Notes: a model not told the origin generated them from the letters alone. Numbered from the stretch's first letter, positions 8,241 through 17,626 are shown. The stretch: DNA of 64,000 nt from Mesorhizobium sp. M3A.F.Ca.ET.080.04.2.1 (GCF_003952525.1 NZ_CP034451.1:4154001-4218000), one strand, 5' to 3'. Numbers and translations: made by a program.

Positions 8241-8445
8241 TGTCGTGTTCCTGGCTTGCCGGCGCCGGTGACGGGCCAATGGCCTGCGTCGATGCGCCCC
8301 TTTTTAAAACTCGAAGCCGCAGCTATTGGAAAGCCACGGCTTCTAAAACGGTCGGCGAGCCTATACATCAGCCGGAATTGAATCACAAGGCCGCGGTAAG
8401 CGCATATTGAAGCGCAAAACCAGCAAGCGGCCGGAGGAAGCGCCC

Positions 8446-10248
8446 ATGGCGGATATCGACGGCAGTGCAGACGCGCGCAGGCGATCGATCCGGCCGCTGA
8501 GAAGCCTCTTTCCCTATGTCACGCGCTACCGGAAACTGGCGGTCGGCGCCCTGATCTCGCTGAGCGTGGCGGCAGCGACGACGCTGGCCTTGCCGATGGC
8601 CGTGCGGCGCATGATCGATCACGGCTTCCAGGCGGCGAGCTCCAGCTTCATCGCCGAGTATTTCGCGGCGCTCGTGGTGATGGCGGCCCTGCTCGCTGCG
8701 GCGTCCGCCAGCCGCTACTATTTCGTCATCACGCTCGGCGAGCGGGTCGTCGCCGATATTCGTCGCGACGTTTTCGCCCATGTCACGACCCTTTCGCCGG
8801 CCTTTTTCGACCGCGCGCAGTCGGGCGAAATCGTGTCGCGGCTTGCCGCCGACACCACGCAGGTGAAATCGGCGGTCGGCGCCACCGCCTCGGTGGCGCT
8901 GCGCAATCTCATTCTCGGGCTCGGCGCCGTCGGCATGATGGTTTTCACCAGCCCGAAACTTTCCGGCCTGGTGCTGGCCGCCATCCCGCTGATCGTGCTG
9001 CCGCTCGTCGCTTTCGGTCGGTCGGTGCGCCGCAAGTCGCGCCAGGCGCAGGATACGCTGGCGGAGGCGACCGCCTATGCCAGCGAGCAGATCGGCGCGG
9101 TGCGCACGCTGCAGGCCTTCACCAACGAGAAGCTGGTCACCGACCGCTTCTCGGCGGCGGTCGAAGCTGCCTTCGACGCGGCGCGCACCTCCGTCTTCGC
9201 CCGTTCCTTCCTCACCTTCTTTGCCATCTTCATGATCTTCTCCTCGGTGGTGGCGGTGCTCTGGTTCGGCTCGCGCGACGTGCTTGTCGGCACGATGTCG
9301 GCCGGCACGCTTGGCCAGTTCCTGCTCTATTCGGTGTTCGCGGCCGGCGCGCTCGGCGCGCTGTCGGAGGTCTGGAGCGAGCTGTCGCAGGCGGCGGGCG
9401 CCGCCGAACGGCTGACCGAGATTCTCGCCGAGCGCCCGGCGATCCAGTCGCCGGTCGATCCCCAGCCGCTGCCGGCCGTCGCCAGAGGCGCAATCGGCTT
9501 CGAGGACGTCTCTTTCTCCTATCCGGCGCGTCCGGACAGGGCTGCCGTGCATGGCCTGAGTTTCCAGGTGAAGCCCGGCGAGACCGTGGCGATCGTCGGG
9601 CCTTCGGGTGCGGGAAAAAGCACCGTCTTTTCACTGATCCTGCGCTTCTACGATCCCGAGAGCGGCCGCATCGTCATCGATGGCGTCGATGTGCGCGGGG
9701 CGGACCCCGCCGCGGTTCGCGAACGCATCGCGATCGTGCCGCAGGACGTCACCGTCTTCGCCGCCAGCGTCCGCGACAATATCGGTTTCGGCCGGCCGGG
9801 CGCCGGCGATGCCGAGATCGAGGCGGCCGCCAAGGCAGCGCTCGCCGACGAGTTCATTCGCAAGCTCGACAGAGGGTACGACAGCCAGGTCGGCGAACGG
9901 GGCGTGACGCTCTCCGGTGGCCAGCGCCAGCGCGTGGCCATCGCCCGCGCCATCCTGCGCGACGCACCGATCCTGCTGCTCGACGAGGCGACGTCGGCGC
10001 TCGATGCCGAAAGCGAGACGCTGGTGCAGACGGCGCTCGAACGGCTGATGCGCGGCCGCACCACCATCGTCATCGCTCACCGGCTGGCGACGGTGCTCAA
10101 GGCCGACCGCATTCTCGTGATGGAAGGCGGGCGCATCGTCGAGGAAGGCACCCACCAAAGCCTCGTCGCCAAGGGCGGCATCTATGCGCGGCTCGCCAAG
10201 CTGCAGTTCGAGACCGGTGCAAACGCCTTCCAGGGCGCGGCGGAATAG
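8446..10248 (+). CDS. ABC transporter, fused permease/ATPase (MsbA/exporter type)
   Basis: A 600-residue half-transporter: an N-terminal six-helix membrane domain (about residues 35-310) and a C-terminal nucleotide-binding domain. Walker A G-P-S-G-A-G-K-S-T is near residue 385, the signature L-S-G-G-Q-R-Q-R-V-A near 488, Walker B I-L-L-L-D-E-A-T-S-A-L-D follows, and the H-loop I-A-H-R-L is present. The ATG at 8446 follows GGAGGA; an upstream in-frame TTG at 8407 is less likely. It resembles the rhizobial exporters grouped near MsbA. The cargo (lipid, drug or peptide) cannot be told. It is divergent from rpmE. Confidence 0.95.
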   Translation: MADIDGSADARRRSIRPLRSLFPYVTRYRKLAVGALISLSVAAATTLALPMAVRRMIDHGFQAASSSFIAEYFAALVVMAALLAAASASRYYFVITLGERVVADIRRDVFAHVTTLSPAFFDRAQSGEIVSRLAADTTQVKSAVGATASVALRNLILGLGAVGMMVFTSPKLSGLVLAAIPLIVLPLVAFGRSVRRKSRQAQDTLAEATAYASEQIGAVRTLQAFTNEKLVTDRFSAAVEAAFDAARTSVFARSFLTFFAIFMIFSSVVAVLWFGSRDVLVGTMSAGTLGQFLLYSVFAAGALGALSEVWSELSQAAGAAERLTEILAERPAIQSPVDPQPLPAVARGAIGFEDVSFSYPARPDRAAVHGLSFQVKPGETVAIVGPSGAGKSTVFSLILRFYDPESGRIVIDGVDVRGADPAAVRERIAIVPQDVTVFAASVRDNIGFGRPGAGDAEIEAAAKAALADEFIRKLDRGYDSQVGERGVTLSGGQRQRVAIARAILRDAPILLLDEATSALDAESETLVQTALERLMRGRTTIVIAHRLATVLKADRILVMEGGRIVEEGTHQSLVAKGGIYARLAKLQFETGANAFQGAAE

Positions 10249-10280
10249 CACCAGCCTTCTCGGCAGGAGCTGCCGTGCGG

Positions 10281-12374
10281 CTATCTGCGCCGGAAGGCCA
10301 TGAAAAGCGGCACGCCTATGAAGATCGAGACCAGCAGCACCCCGGTTATGACCTGTTGTTGCGACCTGTCAGGATCGCTGCTTAGCGGATCTGCGGGCGC
10401 ATCCTGGTAGGTGAAGTCGTATGTCCAGTCGATGTTGTCGCCGACGTCCTTGACCGACCTCAGGTAGTCGGTGATTTCCTTGGCCGGCACCTGCGTCGCC
10501 AACGTCCGGAAATCCCACTGCACCTCGAAAGTTGTCGGTGTATTGCTCCATGACGACTTCAGCGAGAGATAGGGCGTGACGACACTCTTCATCTCCCCGC
10601 CGGAAAACCTCGCCCTCAGATTGCTCACCGTCACGCTGTGCCTGCGATAGACCGGCGATCCCAGCGACACGGGTCCGGCGCGATCCACCACGGTCGGGGT
10701 CGGCAGGTCGGTGCCGAGGTCGGCCGCCTTGAGCGAGAAGTTCTTGGCGAGATCGTTGGCCGCGAGCGCTTCAGCCGGCAGCCGATAGCTCTCCCGTATG
10801 TTGATGATGTCGCCGTCACGATTGTCGAAGATTTCCAGCTTTGCCGCGCTTTCGATGCCGGGGTAGCGCTTGGTGTAGTATTTCAGGTAGGCGTCGGACA
10901 GTTCGCTGACCGACCGGCTGGCGAGCTTGCTGCGCATGTAGTCGGCGTCGGCGCCCTCATGGGTCGACAGCACCGACAGCGTCAACTGGCCACCAGGCTT
11001 GTCGGGAAAGGAAAACTCCTCGGCAACCTTGATACTTGGGCTTTTAAGCTCCCGACTGGGCATCTTCTCCAACTCGCCAGTGCCAAAGACCGGCAAGGCG
11101 AAACCGTAGTCCGGCTGTGGGAAATTGCTGGCGTCGCCGCCCTGCAGGTAATTGGTGGCGTCGAGCCAGTACGTCTTGGCCCCGATCGTCGTCTTGACGA
11201 TGGCATGGTCGAAGTTGCGCAACGCCGGCAGGTGCTGGTCCAGCGCCCGCCCGTGGTCAAGGTCGGCCAGCGCGACCTGGGCCGAAACACCCAGCCGCGC
11301 GAGCGCCGAGGTCAGCAGCAGCGCCTTGTCCTTGCAGTCGCCGAAGCCGCTCTGGATGACCATCGCCGGATCTCGCGGAATGTACGACCCGGAGCCTATC
11401 GAGAGGCTGACATAGCGTATCTCGTCCTGGACGAGGCGCATCGCCTGGATCATCCGATCCTCTGGCAGAGGGTGCCTGGCCGCGATCTCGTCGAGCTTGG
11501 CGGCAAAGGCGGGCGGAAAGGCCGTCGCCGGTTTGTAGTAAGGCTGAACGGCGTCGATCACGCTTTGCCAACTGGCGGTGGACGAGACGTCGATCGATCC
11601 CCAGGCCGGGAAATCCGTCGGCACGTTCTCCTCCACCTTGACAGGCTTCGGATTGGCAATCTGCCAAAGATAGACGGAGTCCGTTCCCGAGGCGGAGATG
11701 GTGGGCTTGATCTCGGTGCCTCGCGGCTTGATCGCGAGCGGCTGCGAGGCCGGCCAGGTGATGCTGGTGCGGATCAGCCCCACCGGGTCTTCCCACTCGG
11801 TGGAGAAGCTGTAGAAGAACAGGCCTTTGCCGACGAGCGGTGTGATCTCATAGGTCTCGCCGTAGTCGACTATGTCGCCGACACGCACGTCGTCAATGTT
11901 GACATGAGCGGTCAGCCAGCCGTCATAGACGCCCTTCTCGGCGTCCTTCTCCTGCCGGAAAATGTCGAACTTTACGTCATCGAGCCGGTCCAGCACGGCG
12001 CCGTCGCGGATGATGCGCAGATGGTTGAGCGTGACCTTGTGTCTCGACGGATCGAACTCGAGGTCGATGCTCGCGCCCTGCTCAAGACCGGGACGGTCGA
12101 CAATTCTGTAGACCGTGCGCGAATAGTCGTCATAGCCATAGTCGCGATGGATGATCTGCTCATCCGCTAGCAGCCAGGATATCCCGTTCTTGATCTGATC
12201 GGCCCGCGCCGGATCGGCCACCGGGACATCGACCGACTTGATCCAGCCCGCCTCCGGTCCTTTGAGCACGATCTCATCAGCACCGGCTGGAAGGATCGGA
12301 GCGGCCAGTACGGCCAAAATCACAACGAGGCAACGGAACGGCGCAACCTGACGAAAACTGCCACCCACCAACAT
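10281..12374 (-). CDS. DUF3857/transglutaminase-like envelope protein
   Basis: A 697-residue protein with an N-terminal signal peptide ending near A-G-A-D-E, a DUF3857 domain, a transglutaminase-like core, and a single membrane helix at the C-terminus (V-I-T-G-V-L-L-V-S-I-F-I-G-V). The transglutaminase Cys is in the motif G-F-G-D-C-K-D-K, and a later F-D-H-A-I-V-K-T supplies the His. The catalytic triad therefore looks intact. Such proteins are common in proteobacterial envelopes but their substrates are unknown. It stands alone between convergent and same-strand genes, with a 32-base gap to the ABC exporter. Confidence 0.88.
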   Translation of the reverse strand: MLVGGSFRQVAPFRCLVVILAVLAAPILPAGADEIVLKGPEAGWIKSVDVPVADPARADQIKNGISWLLADEQIIHRDYGYDDYSRTVYRIVDRPGLEQGASIDLEFDPSRHKVTLNHLRIIRDGAVLDRLDDVKFDIFRQEKDAEKGVYDGWLTAHVNIDDVRVGDIVDYGETYEITPLVGKGLFFYSFSTEWEDPVGLIRTSITWPASQPLAIKPRGTEIKPTISASGTDSVYLWQIANPKPVKVEENVPTDFPAWGSIDVSSTASWQSVIDAVQPYYKPATAFPPAFAAKLDEIAARHPLPEDRMIQAMRLVQDEIRYVSLSIGSGSYIPRDPAMVIQSGFGDCKDKALLLTSALARLGVSAQVALADLDHGRALDQHLPALRNFDHAIVKTTIGAKTYWLDATNYLQGGDASNFPQPDYGFALPVFGTGELEKMPSRELKSPSIKVAEEFSFPDKPGGQLTLSVLSTHEGADADYMRSKLASRSVSELSDAYLKYYTKRYPGIESAAKLEIFDNRDGDIINIRESYRLPAEALAANDLAKNFSLKAADLGTDLPTPTVVDRAGPVSLGSPVYRRHSVTVSNLRARFSGGEMKSVVTPYLSLKSSWSNTPTTFEVQWDFRTLATQVPAKEITDYLRSVKDVGDNIDWTYDFTYQDAPADPLSSDPDRSQQQVITGVLLVSIFIGVPLFMAFRRR

Positions 12375-12483
12375 TCAAGCCCACTGAAGCAAGGAACGCC
12401 CTTTGTCAGAGTCTTTCCCGCCAAAGTAAAGGGTCGATAACGCATCTTTCGCGCCGGTCGGCCTGGTGGTTCGCGAAGCCGCT

Positions 12484-13968
12484 TCAGTCGCCGTAGCGCC
12501 TGCGCAGATGTTGGGTGAAATAGGCGGCGTTGAGCTTCTCGCCGGTGGCGCGTTCGAGCAGGTCGGGTGTCGACCAGCGCGAGCCCTGCGACCAGATCTT
12601 GTCGCGGCGCCAATCGTTGATGGCGCTGAAATCGCCTTTCGCGAGATCCTCATCCGCCGACGGGTGCTGACTGGTCAGGGCGGCCCATTGCTGCGCCGCC
12701 ATCATGGCGCCCAGCGTGTAGGACGGAAAATAGCCGAAGGCGGCACTGGGCCAGTGCACGTCCTGCATCGGCCCATCGGCCGGGTTGTCGATGGTCGACA
12801 GGCCGAGATAGTCGCGCATCCTGGCGTCCCAAGCCTCGGGCAGGTCGGCGGCCTCCAGCCGGCCGGAGACCAGTTCCTGCTCGAGCTCGTAACGCAGGAT
12901 GACATGCAGCGGATAGGTGACCTCGTCGGCATCGACCCGGATCAGCCCGCGCTCGACATGGTGGACATGCGGCAGGATATCGTCGAGCGACCAGGCTTCG
13001 CCAAGATGCTTTTCGACCGCCGGCAAAGCCCAGCGCCAGAAGCCGGGGTTGCGGCCGATCTGCTTTTCGACGAACAGGCTCTGGCTCTCATGCACGGCCA
13101 TGCCGCGCGCCTTGCCGAGCGGCCAGTGCGACCAGGCTTTCGGAAGGTTCTGCTCGTAGAGCGCGTGGCCGGTTTCGTGCAGCACGCCCATCAGCGCGGA
13201 CAGGAAATCGGAGGTCTTGTAGCGGGTGGTGATGCGCACATCGCTCGGCACCCCGCCGCAGAATGGATGGTGCGACACCGACAGCGAGCCGTGGGTGAGG
13301 TCGAAACCGACCGCCGTCATCATCGCGAGGCCGAGCTCGTGCTGTCTGTCGATTGCGTAGCTGCCGGAGAGCGGCTTCAGCGGATGCTTCGCCAGCCGGG
13401 CGTCCTGCACGGCCAGCGCATGCGGCAGGAAATCCTTCAGGAATACCTTCAGCTCGGCAAACACCGGCGTGATGTCGGCGGCGCGATTGCCGGGGTCGTA
13501 TTGTTCCATCAGCGAGTCATAAGGGTCCAGACCAAGCACGTCGGCGCGCAGAGCCGCTTCTTCACGGACCAGCGCCACAATGCCTTCCAGCGCCGGCAGG
13601 AAGCCGGCCCAGTCGTTCTTGGCGCGCAGATCGCGCCAGAGCTGCTCGGAGCGCATGCGCGCCGTCGTCTGCCGCTCGACGAATTCGACCGGCAGGCAGG
13701 TCAGGTTGGTGTATTGCCGGCGCAGTTCCGTGACCGCCGCCTGCTGTTCCTCGTTCAGCGGCTCTGCCTCGGCAGCGGCGATCCAGTCGGCGATCTCCGG
13801 CGCCGTCGCGCGGGCGTGCAGCATGCCGGCAAGCGCCGACATGGCCTCGGCGCGTTTCTCGCCGCCGCCGACCGCCATGTGGGTCGCCTCGTCGGCACCG
13901 AGGATGGCAAGCGCGTGCTCCAGCGCTTCGAGCTTGCGGCCGAGATCGTCGAGTTTCTGGAAAGACAT
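12484..13968 (-). CDS. M32 family metallocarboxypeptidase
   Basis: A 494-residue carboxypeptidase of the M32 (Taq/Pfu) family, which removes C-terminal amino acids in the cytoplasm. The zinc motif HETGH is at residues 264-268, in the context V-L-H-E-T-G-H-A-L-Y-E-Q. The I-N-R-P-like and E-S-Q-S-L-F-V-E blocks of the family are seen (H-E-S-Q-S-L-F-V-E-K-Q). The start at 13968 (MSFQKLDDLGRKL) is family-like; the longer frame to 14028 is not. Length is normal. Confidence 0.95.
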   Translation of the reverse strand: MSFQKLDDLGRKLEALEHALAILGADEATHMAVGGGEKRAEAMSALAGMLHARATAPEIADWIAAAEAEPLNEEQQAAVTELRRQYTNLTCLPVEFVERQTTARMRSEQLWRDLRAKNDWAGFLPALEGIVALVREEAALRADVLGLDPYDSLMEQYDPGNRAADITPVFAELKVFLKDFLPHALAVQDARLAKHPLKPLSGSYAIDRQHELGLAMMTAVGFDLTHGSLSVSHHPFCGGVPSDVRITTRYKTSDFLSALMGVLHETGHALYEQNLPKAWSHWPLGKARGMAVHESQSLFVEKQIGRNPGFWRWALPAVEKHLGEAWSLDDILPHVHHVERGLIRVDADEVTYPLHVILRYELEQELVSGRLEAADLPEAWDARMRDYLGLSTIDNPADGPMQDVHWPSAAFGYFPSYTLGAMMAAQQWAALTSQHPSADEDLAKGDFSAINDWRRDKIWSQGSRWSTPDLLERATGEKLNAAYFTQHLRRRYGD

Positions 13969-14115
13969 GATGGATCCCAACTGGAAATTGGCTGGCGGGA
14001 AAAGATACCAATGCACAGAGCTTGGCAACCCTGATCGCAGCGGTTCGGATCAGGCCGTCTTGCCTGGCCATGGCGATGCGTGATCAATGCTTCAACCGGA
14101 GGCGCGGAGGAGACA

Positions 14116-14469
14116 ATGATCGGCAGTATCCTGGTCGGGCTGGTGGCTTTGATCCATTGCTGCATCGTCTATCTGGAGATAGTGCTTTGGGACACGCCGC
14201 GCGGCCACAAGGCATTCAAGCTGAAGCCGGATTTCGCCAGCGCCTCAAAAGTACTCGCCGCCAACCAGGGGCTCTATAACGGCTTTCTCGCTGCCGGCCT
14301 GATCTGGGGACTCTATCTCGGCGCCGCCGGGTTCCAGATCGAGATCTTCTTCCTGCTTAGCGTTGCCGTCGCCGGCCTCTACGGCGCGGCGACCGTCAGC
14401 CGGAAGATTCTCCTCATCCAGACGGTGCCGGCGGTGCTCGCAATCGTCGCCCTGTGGCTGGGTTGGTGA
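14116..14469 (+). CDS. DUF1304 family membrane protein
   Basis: A 117-residue protein with four predicted membrane helices, matching DUF1304 (COG3759): the first helix contains A-L-I-H-C-C-I-V-Y-L-E and is followed by F-A-S-A-S-K-V-L-A-A-N-Q-G-L-Y-N-G-F-L-A, the most conserved family stretch. GGAGGAGA precedes the ATG at 14116. Function unknown. It is divergent from the carboxypeptidase gene and convergent with the next gene. Confidence 0.9.
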   Translation: MIGSILVGLVALIHCCIVYLEIVLWDTPRGHKAFKLKPDFASASKVLAANQGLYNGFLAAGLIWGLYLGAAGFQIEIFFLLSVAVAGLYGAATVSRKILLIQTVPAVLAIVALWLGW

Positions 14470-14508
14470 CAAAAAAGGACGCCCATGGGGCCAGGTCCCT
14501 CGGGCGTC
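14470..14508 (-). terminator. rho-independent terminator
   Basis: On the minus strand GACGCCC pairs with GGGCGTC around a 17-base loop and is followed by CCTTTTTT. It lies about 90 bases after the stop of the secreted protein gene at 14598-15023, just past the end of the convergent DUF1304 gene. Confidence 0.7.
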
Positions 14509-14552
14509 AGGTGGTCCCTTCCGTTCCTCCGAAGAGTTGCTCTTGCTCTGGC

Positions 14553-14599
14553 GGCAGTTCCGGACGGAAGGCCGCTTCACACTTTTCCTGGAATTGCTC
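14553..14599. repeat. short palindromic intergenic repeat, type B
   Basis: A palindrome with arms around AGTTCC/GGAATT and the core CCGCTTCACACTTTTCC. It abuts the stop codon of the minus-strand gene at 14598. A shorter relative is at 3992-4027. The core is shared with the type A repeats (15325, 17581, 29572). Confidence 0.65.
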
Positions 14600-15023
14600 A
14601 GCCGTTCGGGTAGTGACCGCCGTCGGCGCCATCGCCCATCAGGAAGCTGCTGCCGGTATCGAGCATCAGCTTTTGGTCGACATTGTCGAGCCGGCGCAAC
14701 AGGTCGTGATATTGCGCGGCAGGGATTCTGCCATGATCCGAAGCAGCGACCTTCTCGGCTGCCAGGCTGATGTGATTGGCACGCATGCGCAGCGACTGCG
14801 CCTCGGCGGCCGAGATGGTGTTGGCTTCCCGTGCCTCCTTGATGCCCTGGTCGACGCCTTGAATCTGATCGATGAGGCTGGTCACACGCGGCCCGGTGAG
14901 GTCGGTCGGCTCGGTCGCGTCGAGCGCGCCCTTGTGATGCCCAGCGGCATAGGCGCCGGCAAGCGGAGCGGCGACAAGGAACGCGGCGATGGTTGCAGTC
15001 TTGAGAGATGCTGAAGTGCGCAT
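14598..15023 (-). CDS. small secreted protein of unknown function
   Basis: A 141-residue protein with a clear signal peptide (basic start MRTSASLKTA, hydrophobic core, cleavage near A-Y-A-A-G-H). The mature part is helical and charged with no family I recognise; D-L-T-G-P-R-V-T-S-L-I-D-Q-I-Q begins an amphipathic segment. It ends in a Gly/Asp-rich tail (G-D-G-A-D-G-G-H-Y-P-N-G). The start at 15023 follows a GGAGG ribosome-binding site on the minus strand. Probably periplasmic. The end overlaps a palindromic repeat by two bases. Confidence 0.75.
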   Translation of the reverse strand: MRTSASLKTATIAAFLVAAPLAGAYAAGHHKGALDATEPTDLTGPRVTSLIDQIQGVDQGIKEAREANTISAAEAQSLRMRANHISLAAEKVAASDHGRIPAAQYHDLLRRLDNVDQKLMLDTGSSFLMGDGADGGHYPNG

Positions 15024-15324
15024 GACGGCGCCTCCTTTTGCTGGGAAGTGAGCGGCCCTGCCGCTTCGCCTTCCGACCGTTTGGGCCGTCCGGTTCCGTC
15101 GCGTCGCGATGGGAGGCATCGCCGGCGGTTCTCGGCCCGCACGGCAAATTAGGAGTGCCCGCGCAGGATGTGTAATTAAAAAAAGATAATGTTTTCAGGC
15201 CTTGCCGGCAGCCTGTTGCGCCCTAGAGTTGCGCCGGCGAACAAATTCGCGTGAACTCGCGTGATGTTGATGCGTGTCGCAATCCTTCAGATTCGCTGCA
15301 TGCGTCTTAGGGTTTTGATTCCAC
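15024..15324. other. intergenic region with probable promoter of the secreted protein gene
   Basis: About 300 bases without a convincing gene. The right part holds an AT-rich stretch (AATTAAAAAAAGATAATG near 15173-15190) that may be promoter or UP-element DNA for the minus-strand gene at 14598. Nothing else is recognised. Confidence 0.4.
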
Positions 15325-15369
15325 GCATGTCTTTGTCCCGAGGCCGGTTCCCACTTTCGCGAGACATGC
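15325..15369. repeat. short palindromic intergenic repeat, type A (copy 1)
   Basis: A 45-base palindrome starting GCATGTCT and ending GACATGC, with a central GGCCGGTTCCCACTTTCGC. It lies 6 bases from the stop codon of the minus-strand OmpA-like gene. Related copies are at 17581-17625, 29572-29616 and 36675-36718. Confidence 0.7.
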
Positions 15370-15375
15370 TTCACA

Positions 15376-16404
15376 TCAACGTTCGGTGAGCTTCAGTTCG
15401 ATGCGCCGGTTCTTGCTGCGCGCTTCGTCCGTGTCGGCCGGATCGAGCGGCTGGAACTCGCCGAAGCCGGCGGCGACCAGCCGGTTGGCCGGCACGCCGT
15501 TCTCGATCAGGAACTTCACCACCGAGGTCGCGCGCGCCGTCGACAATTCCCAATTGTCGCGATAGCGGCCGGTGCCCGACAGCGGCTTGTTGTCGGTGTG
15601 GCCGTCGACGCGCAGCACCCAGTTGATCTCCGGCGGGATCTCTTTCTGCAATTCGATGATGGCGTCGGCCAGCTTCTTCATCTCGACCTTGCCGGCATCG
15701 TTGATCACCTCGGAACCGGTCGGGAACAGCACCTCGGACTGGAAGACGAAGCGGTCGCCGACGATGCGGATGTTTTCACGGTCGGCGAGGATTTCGCGCA
15801 GGCGGCCGAAGAAGTCCGACCGGTAGCGGTTGAGTTCCTGCACGCGCTGCGCAAGCGCCACGTTCAGGCGGCGGCCGAGATCGGCGATCTTGGTGTTGGA
15901 GTCGCGGTCGCGCTGTTCGGAGACGTTGAGCGCGTCCTCGAGCGCGCCGATCTGCTTGCGCAGTGCCGCGATCTGCTGGTTCAGGATCTCGACCTGGCTC
16001 AGCGCCTGCTGGCTGATCTGGCGCTGGTTGCTGAGTTCGCCGGACAGAGCTTCCGCGCGCTGATTGGCGGCATCGCCGGCGCCGGCGCCCTGCGCCAGCA
16101 ATTGCTGCAGACGGCTCTTTTCAGCTTCGGCCGCCGACAGCGAGGCTTGCAGGTTGGCGAGCGAGTCTTCCTTGTCCTGCGTGTTCGAACGCTCCAGCGC
16201 CAGCAGTTGGGTCAATTCGTTGATTTGCGAATTCAGCCGGTTGAGAACCGCGTCCTTGCCGGAAATCTCGCGGCTGAGCAGGAACTGCGCCAGCACGAAG
16301 ACGGTGAGCAGGAACATGATCGCGAGCAGCAGCGTCGACAGCGCGTCGACGAAACCCGGCCAATAGTCGATGCGGCGATCGGCGCGCCGCCTTGCCAGCG
16401 CCAC
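15376..16404 (-). CDS. MotB/OmpA-like peptidoglycan-binding protein
   Basis: A 342-residue protein with one N-terminal membrane helix (near residues 18-44, L-L-L-A-I-M-F-L-L-T-V-F-V-L-A) preceded by an acidic W-P-G-F-V-D-A-L-S-T motif, as in MotB/ExbD-type stators. A long coiled coil of about 130 residues follows, then a C-terminal OmpA/MotB domain with D-G-H-T-D-N-K-P-L-S-G and the end R-S-K-N-R-R-I-E-L-K. The membrane Asp at about residue 20 may be the proton-binding residue. It begins with GTG at 16402-16404, one base after the TGA of the MotA-like gene, so the pair is an operon. No flagellar genes are nearby. Confidence 0.9.
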   Translation of the reverse strand: MALARRRADRRIDYWPGFVDALSTLLLAIMFLLTVFVLAQFLLSREISGKDAVLNRLNSQINELTQLLALERSNTQDKEDSLANLQASLSAAEAEKSRLQQLLAQGAGAGDAANQRAEALSGELSNQRQISQQALSQVEILNQQIAALRKQIGALEDALNVSEQRDRDSNTKIADLGRRLNVALAQRVQELNRYRSDFFGRLREILADRENIRIVGDRFVFQSEVLFPTGSEVINDAGKVEMKKLADAIIELQKEIPPEINWVLRVDGHTDNKPLSGTGRYRDNWELSTARATSVVKFLIENGVPANRLVAAGFGEFQPLDPADTDEARSKNRRIELKLTER

Positions 16405-16405
16405 G

Positions 16406-17428
16406 TCAGTGGACCCCTTGCTTCTTCAGCGCGTCGGCGATCTTCTCCAGCGTGTTGCGCATGGCCTTCTGCTCGTCGGACTGGGCCTCGACCCAGTCGC
16501 GCATGATCTGCTGCTCGGAACGCATGTTCTTGACCAGGCCGGAGATGCCGTCGGCGAGATTGGCCATGGCGGTGGCCACGCGGGGGTTGGAGCCGCCGCC
16601 ATTTTCCTGCAGGCTGCGCAGCCGCTCCGACAGCACGCGAATTTCCTCGGACGGCTCGGTCCGGGCCGGATGGTCGGAGACGACGATGTCGGATGAAAGA
16701 TCGGTGACCGAGGACAGCCAGTTTTCGAGCTCGGTGTAGAAGCGAGTCTGGGCTCGGCCGGCCTGCAGGTCGAGGAAACCGAGCACCAGCGAGCCCGAAA
16801 GACCGAACAGCGAGGACGAGAAGGCGGTGCCCATGCCGGCGAGCGGCGCCGACAGGCCCTGCTTCAGCGCGTCGAGCACGGCGGCCGCGTCTCCCGTGCC
16901 GGGGTCGAGCGCCTCGATGGTCTCGCGGATCGAGGCGATGGTGTTGAGCAGGCCCCAAAAGGTGCCGAGCAGGCCGAGGAACACCAGCAGGCCGACCAGG
17001 TAGCGCGAGGTGTCGCGGGTCTCGTCGAGGCGGGTGGCGATCGAATCGAGCATGGTGCGCATCGACGAGGTCGAAAACGCCATCGACGACGAGCGGCCGA
17101 TCATCGCCTTCATCGGGGCCAGCAGGACGGGCTCGGTGGTCTCCGAGCCGGCACGGAAGGAATTGACCCAGCGCACCTCGCGAAAGAGCCGGCCGACCTG
17201 GACGAAGGCAAGCAGGATGCCGATGCCGAGCACACCGACGATCAGTCCATTGAGTCCGGGATTGGAGCCGAAGGCGCTCGAGATCTGGCGGGTCAGGATG
17301 GCGGCGATGAAGGCGACGATGACCAGGAAGATCACCATGGTCAGCAGGAAGACCTGCGGGCTCGATAGCTTGTGCGGATCATAGACCAGGACATCCGAGC
17401 GCCTGCCGAAGGATCTGAGAAAAGCCAT
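16406..17428 (-). CDS. MotA/TolQ/ExbB-like stator protein
   Basis: A 340-residue membrane protein with helices near residues 27-50, 60-80, about 145-170 and 185-210. The central part F-L-G-L-L-G-T-F-W-G-L-L-N-T-I-A-S-I and L-A-G-M-G-T-A-F-S-S-S-L-F-G-L-S-G-S resemble the proton-channel core of the MotA/TolQ/ExbB superfamily. A soluble helical tail of about 110 residues follows. With the adjacent MotB/OmpA-like gene it should form a proton-driven, peptidoglycan-anchored complex distinct from the Tol system encoded at 30466-35335. Its job is unknown. Upstream is a 198-base gap. Confidence 0.88.
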   Translation of the reverse strand: MAFLRSFGRRSDVLVYDPHKLSSPQVFLLTMVIFLVIVAFIAAILTRQISSAFGSNPGLNGLIVGVLGIGILLAFVQVGRLFREVRWVNSFRAGSETTEPVLLAPMKAMIGRSSSMAFSTSSMRTMLDSIATRLDETRDTSRYLVGLLVFLGLLGTFWGLLNTIASIRETIEALDPGTGDAAAVLDALKQGLSAPLAGMGTAFSSSLFGLSGSLVLGFLDLQAGRAQTRFYTELENWLSSVTDLSSDIVVSDHPARTEPSEEIRVLSERLRSLQENGGGSNPRVATAMANLADGISGLVKNMRSEQQIMRDWVEAQSDEQKAMRNTLEKIADALKKQGVH

Positions 17429-17580
17429 CCGTGCCCCGTTTCCGATGCCACCGCCGCAGAATTCACGCGACTCTAAACGGAATTGTGACCAAATTGAATG
17501 GCGCTTGGCAATATGGCCAGCGCCGGTCGCCTCGACGCGGATCGCGCTGAAACGGATTCAGGCAGCGTGTTTTGTTTGAT

Positions 17581-17625
17581 GCATGCCATCGTCCCTGAAG
17601 CGCTGCACACTTCCGGGCGACAACC
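17581..17625. repeat. short palindromic intergenic repeat, type A (copy 2)
   Basis: Starts GCATGCCATCGTCCC, contains the core CGCTGCACACTTCCGGGCGAC, but its right end (CAACC) has diverged from GACATGC. It abuts the stop codon of the hemolysin III gene. Confidence 0.6.
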
Positions 17626-17626
17626 A

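Noticed and set aside
10638..12170. Open frame of 510 codons opposite the transglutaminase-like gene
   Set aside because: The minus-strand gene has signal peptide, catalytic motifs and a membrane anchor; the antisense frame has none.
12466..14034. Open frame of 522 codons on the plus strand opposite the M32 carboxypeptidase
   Set aside because: Shadow of a clear HETGH carboxypeptidase gene; no recognisable domain or start site.
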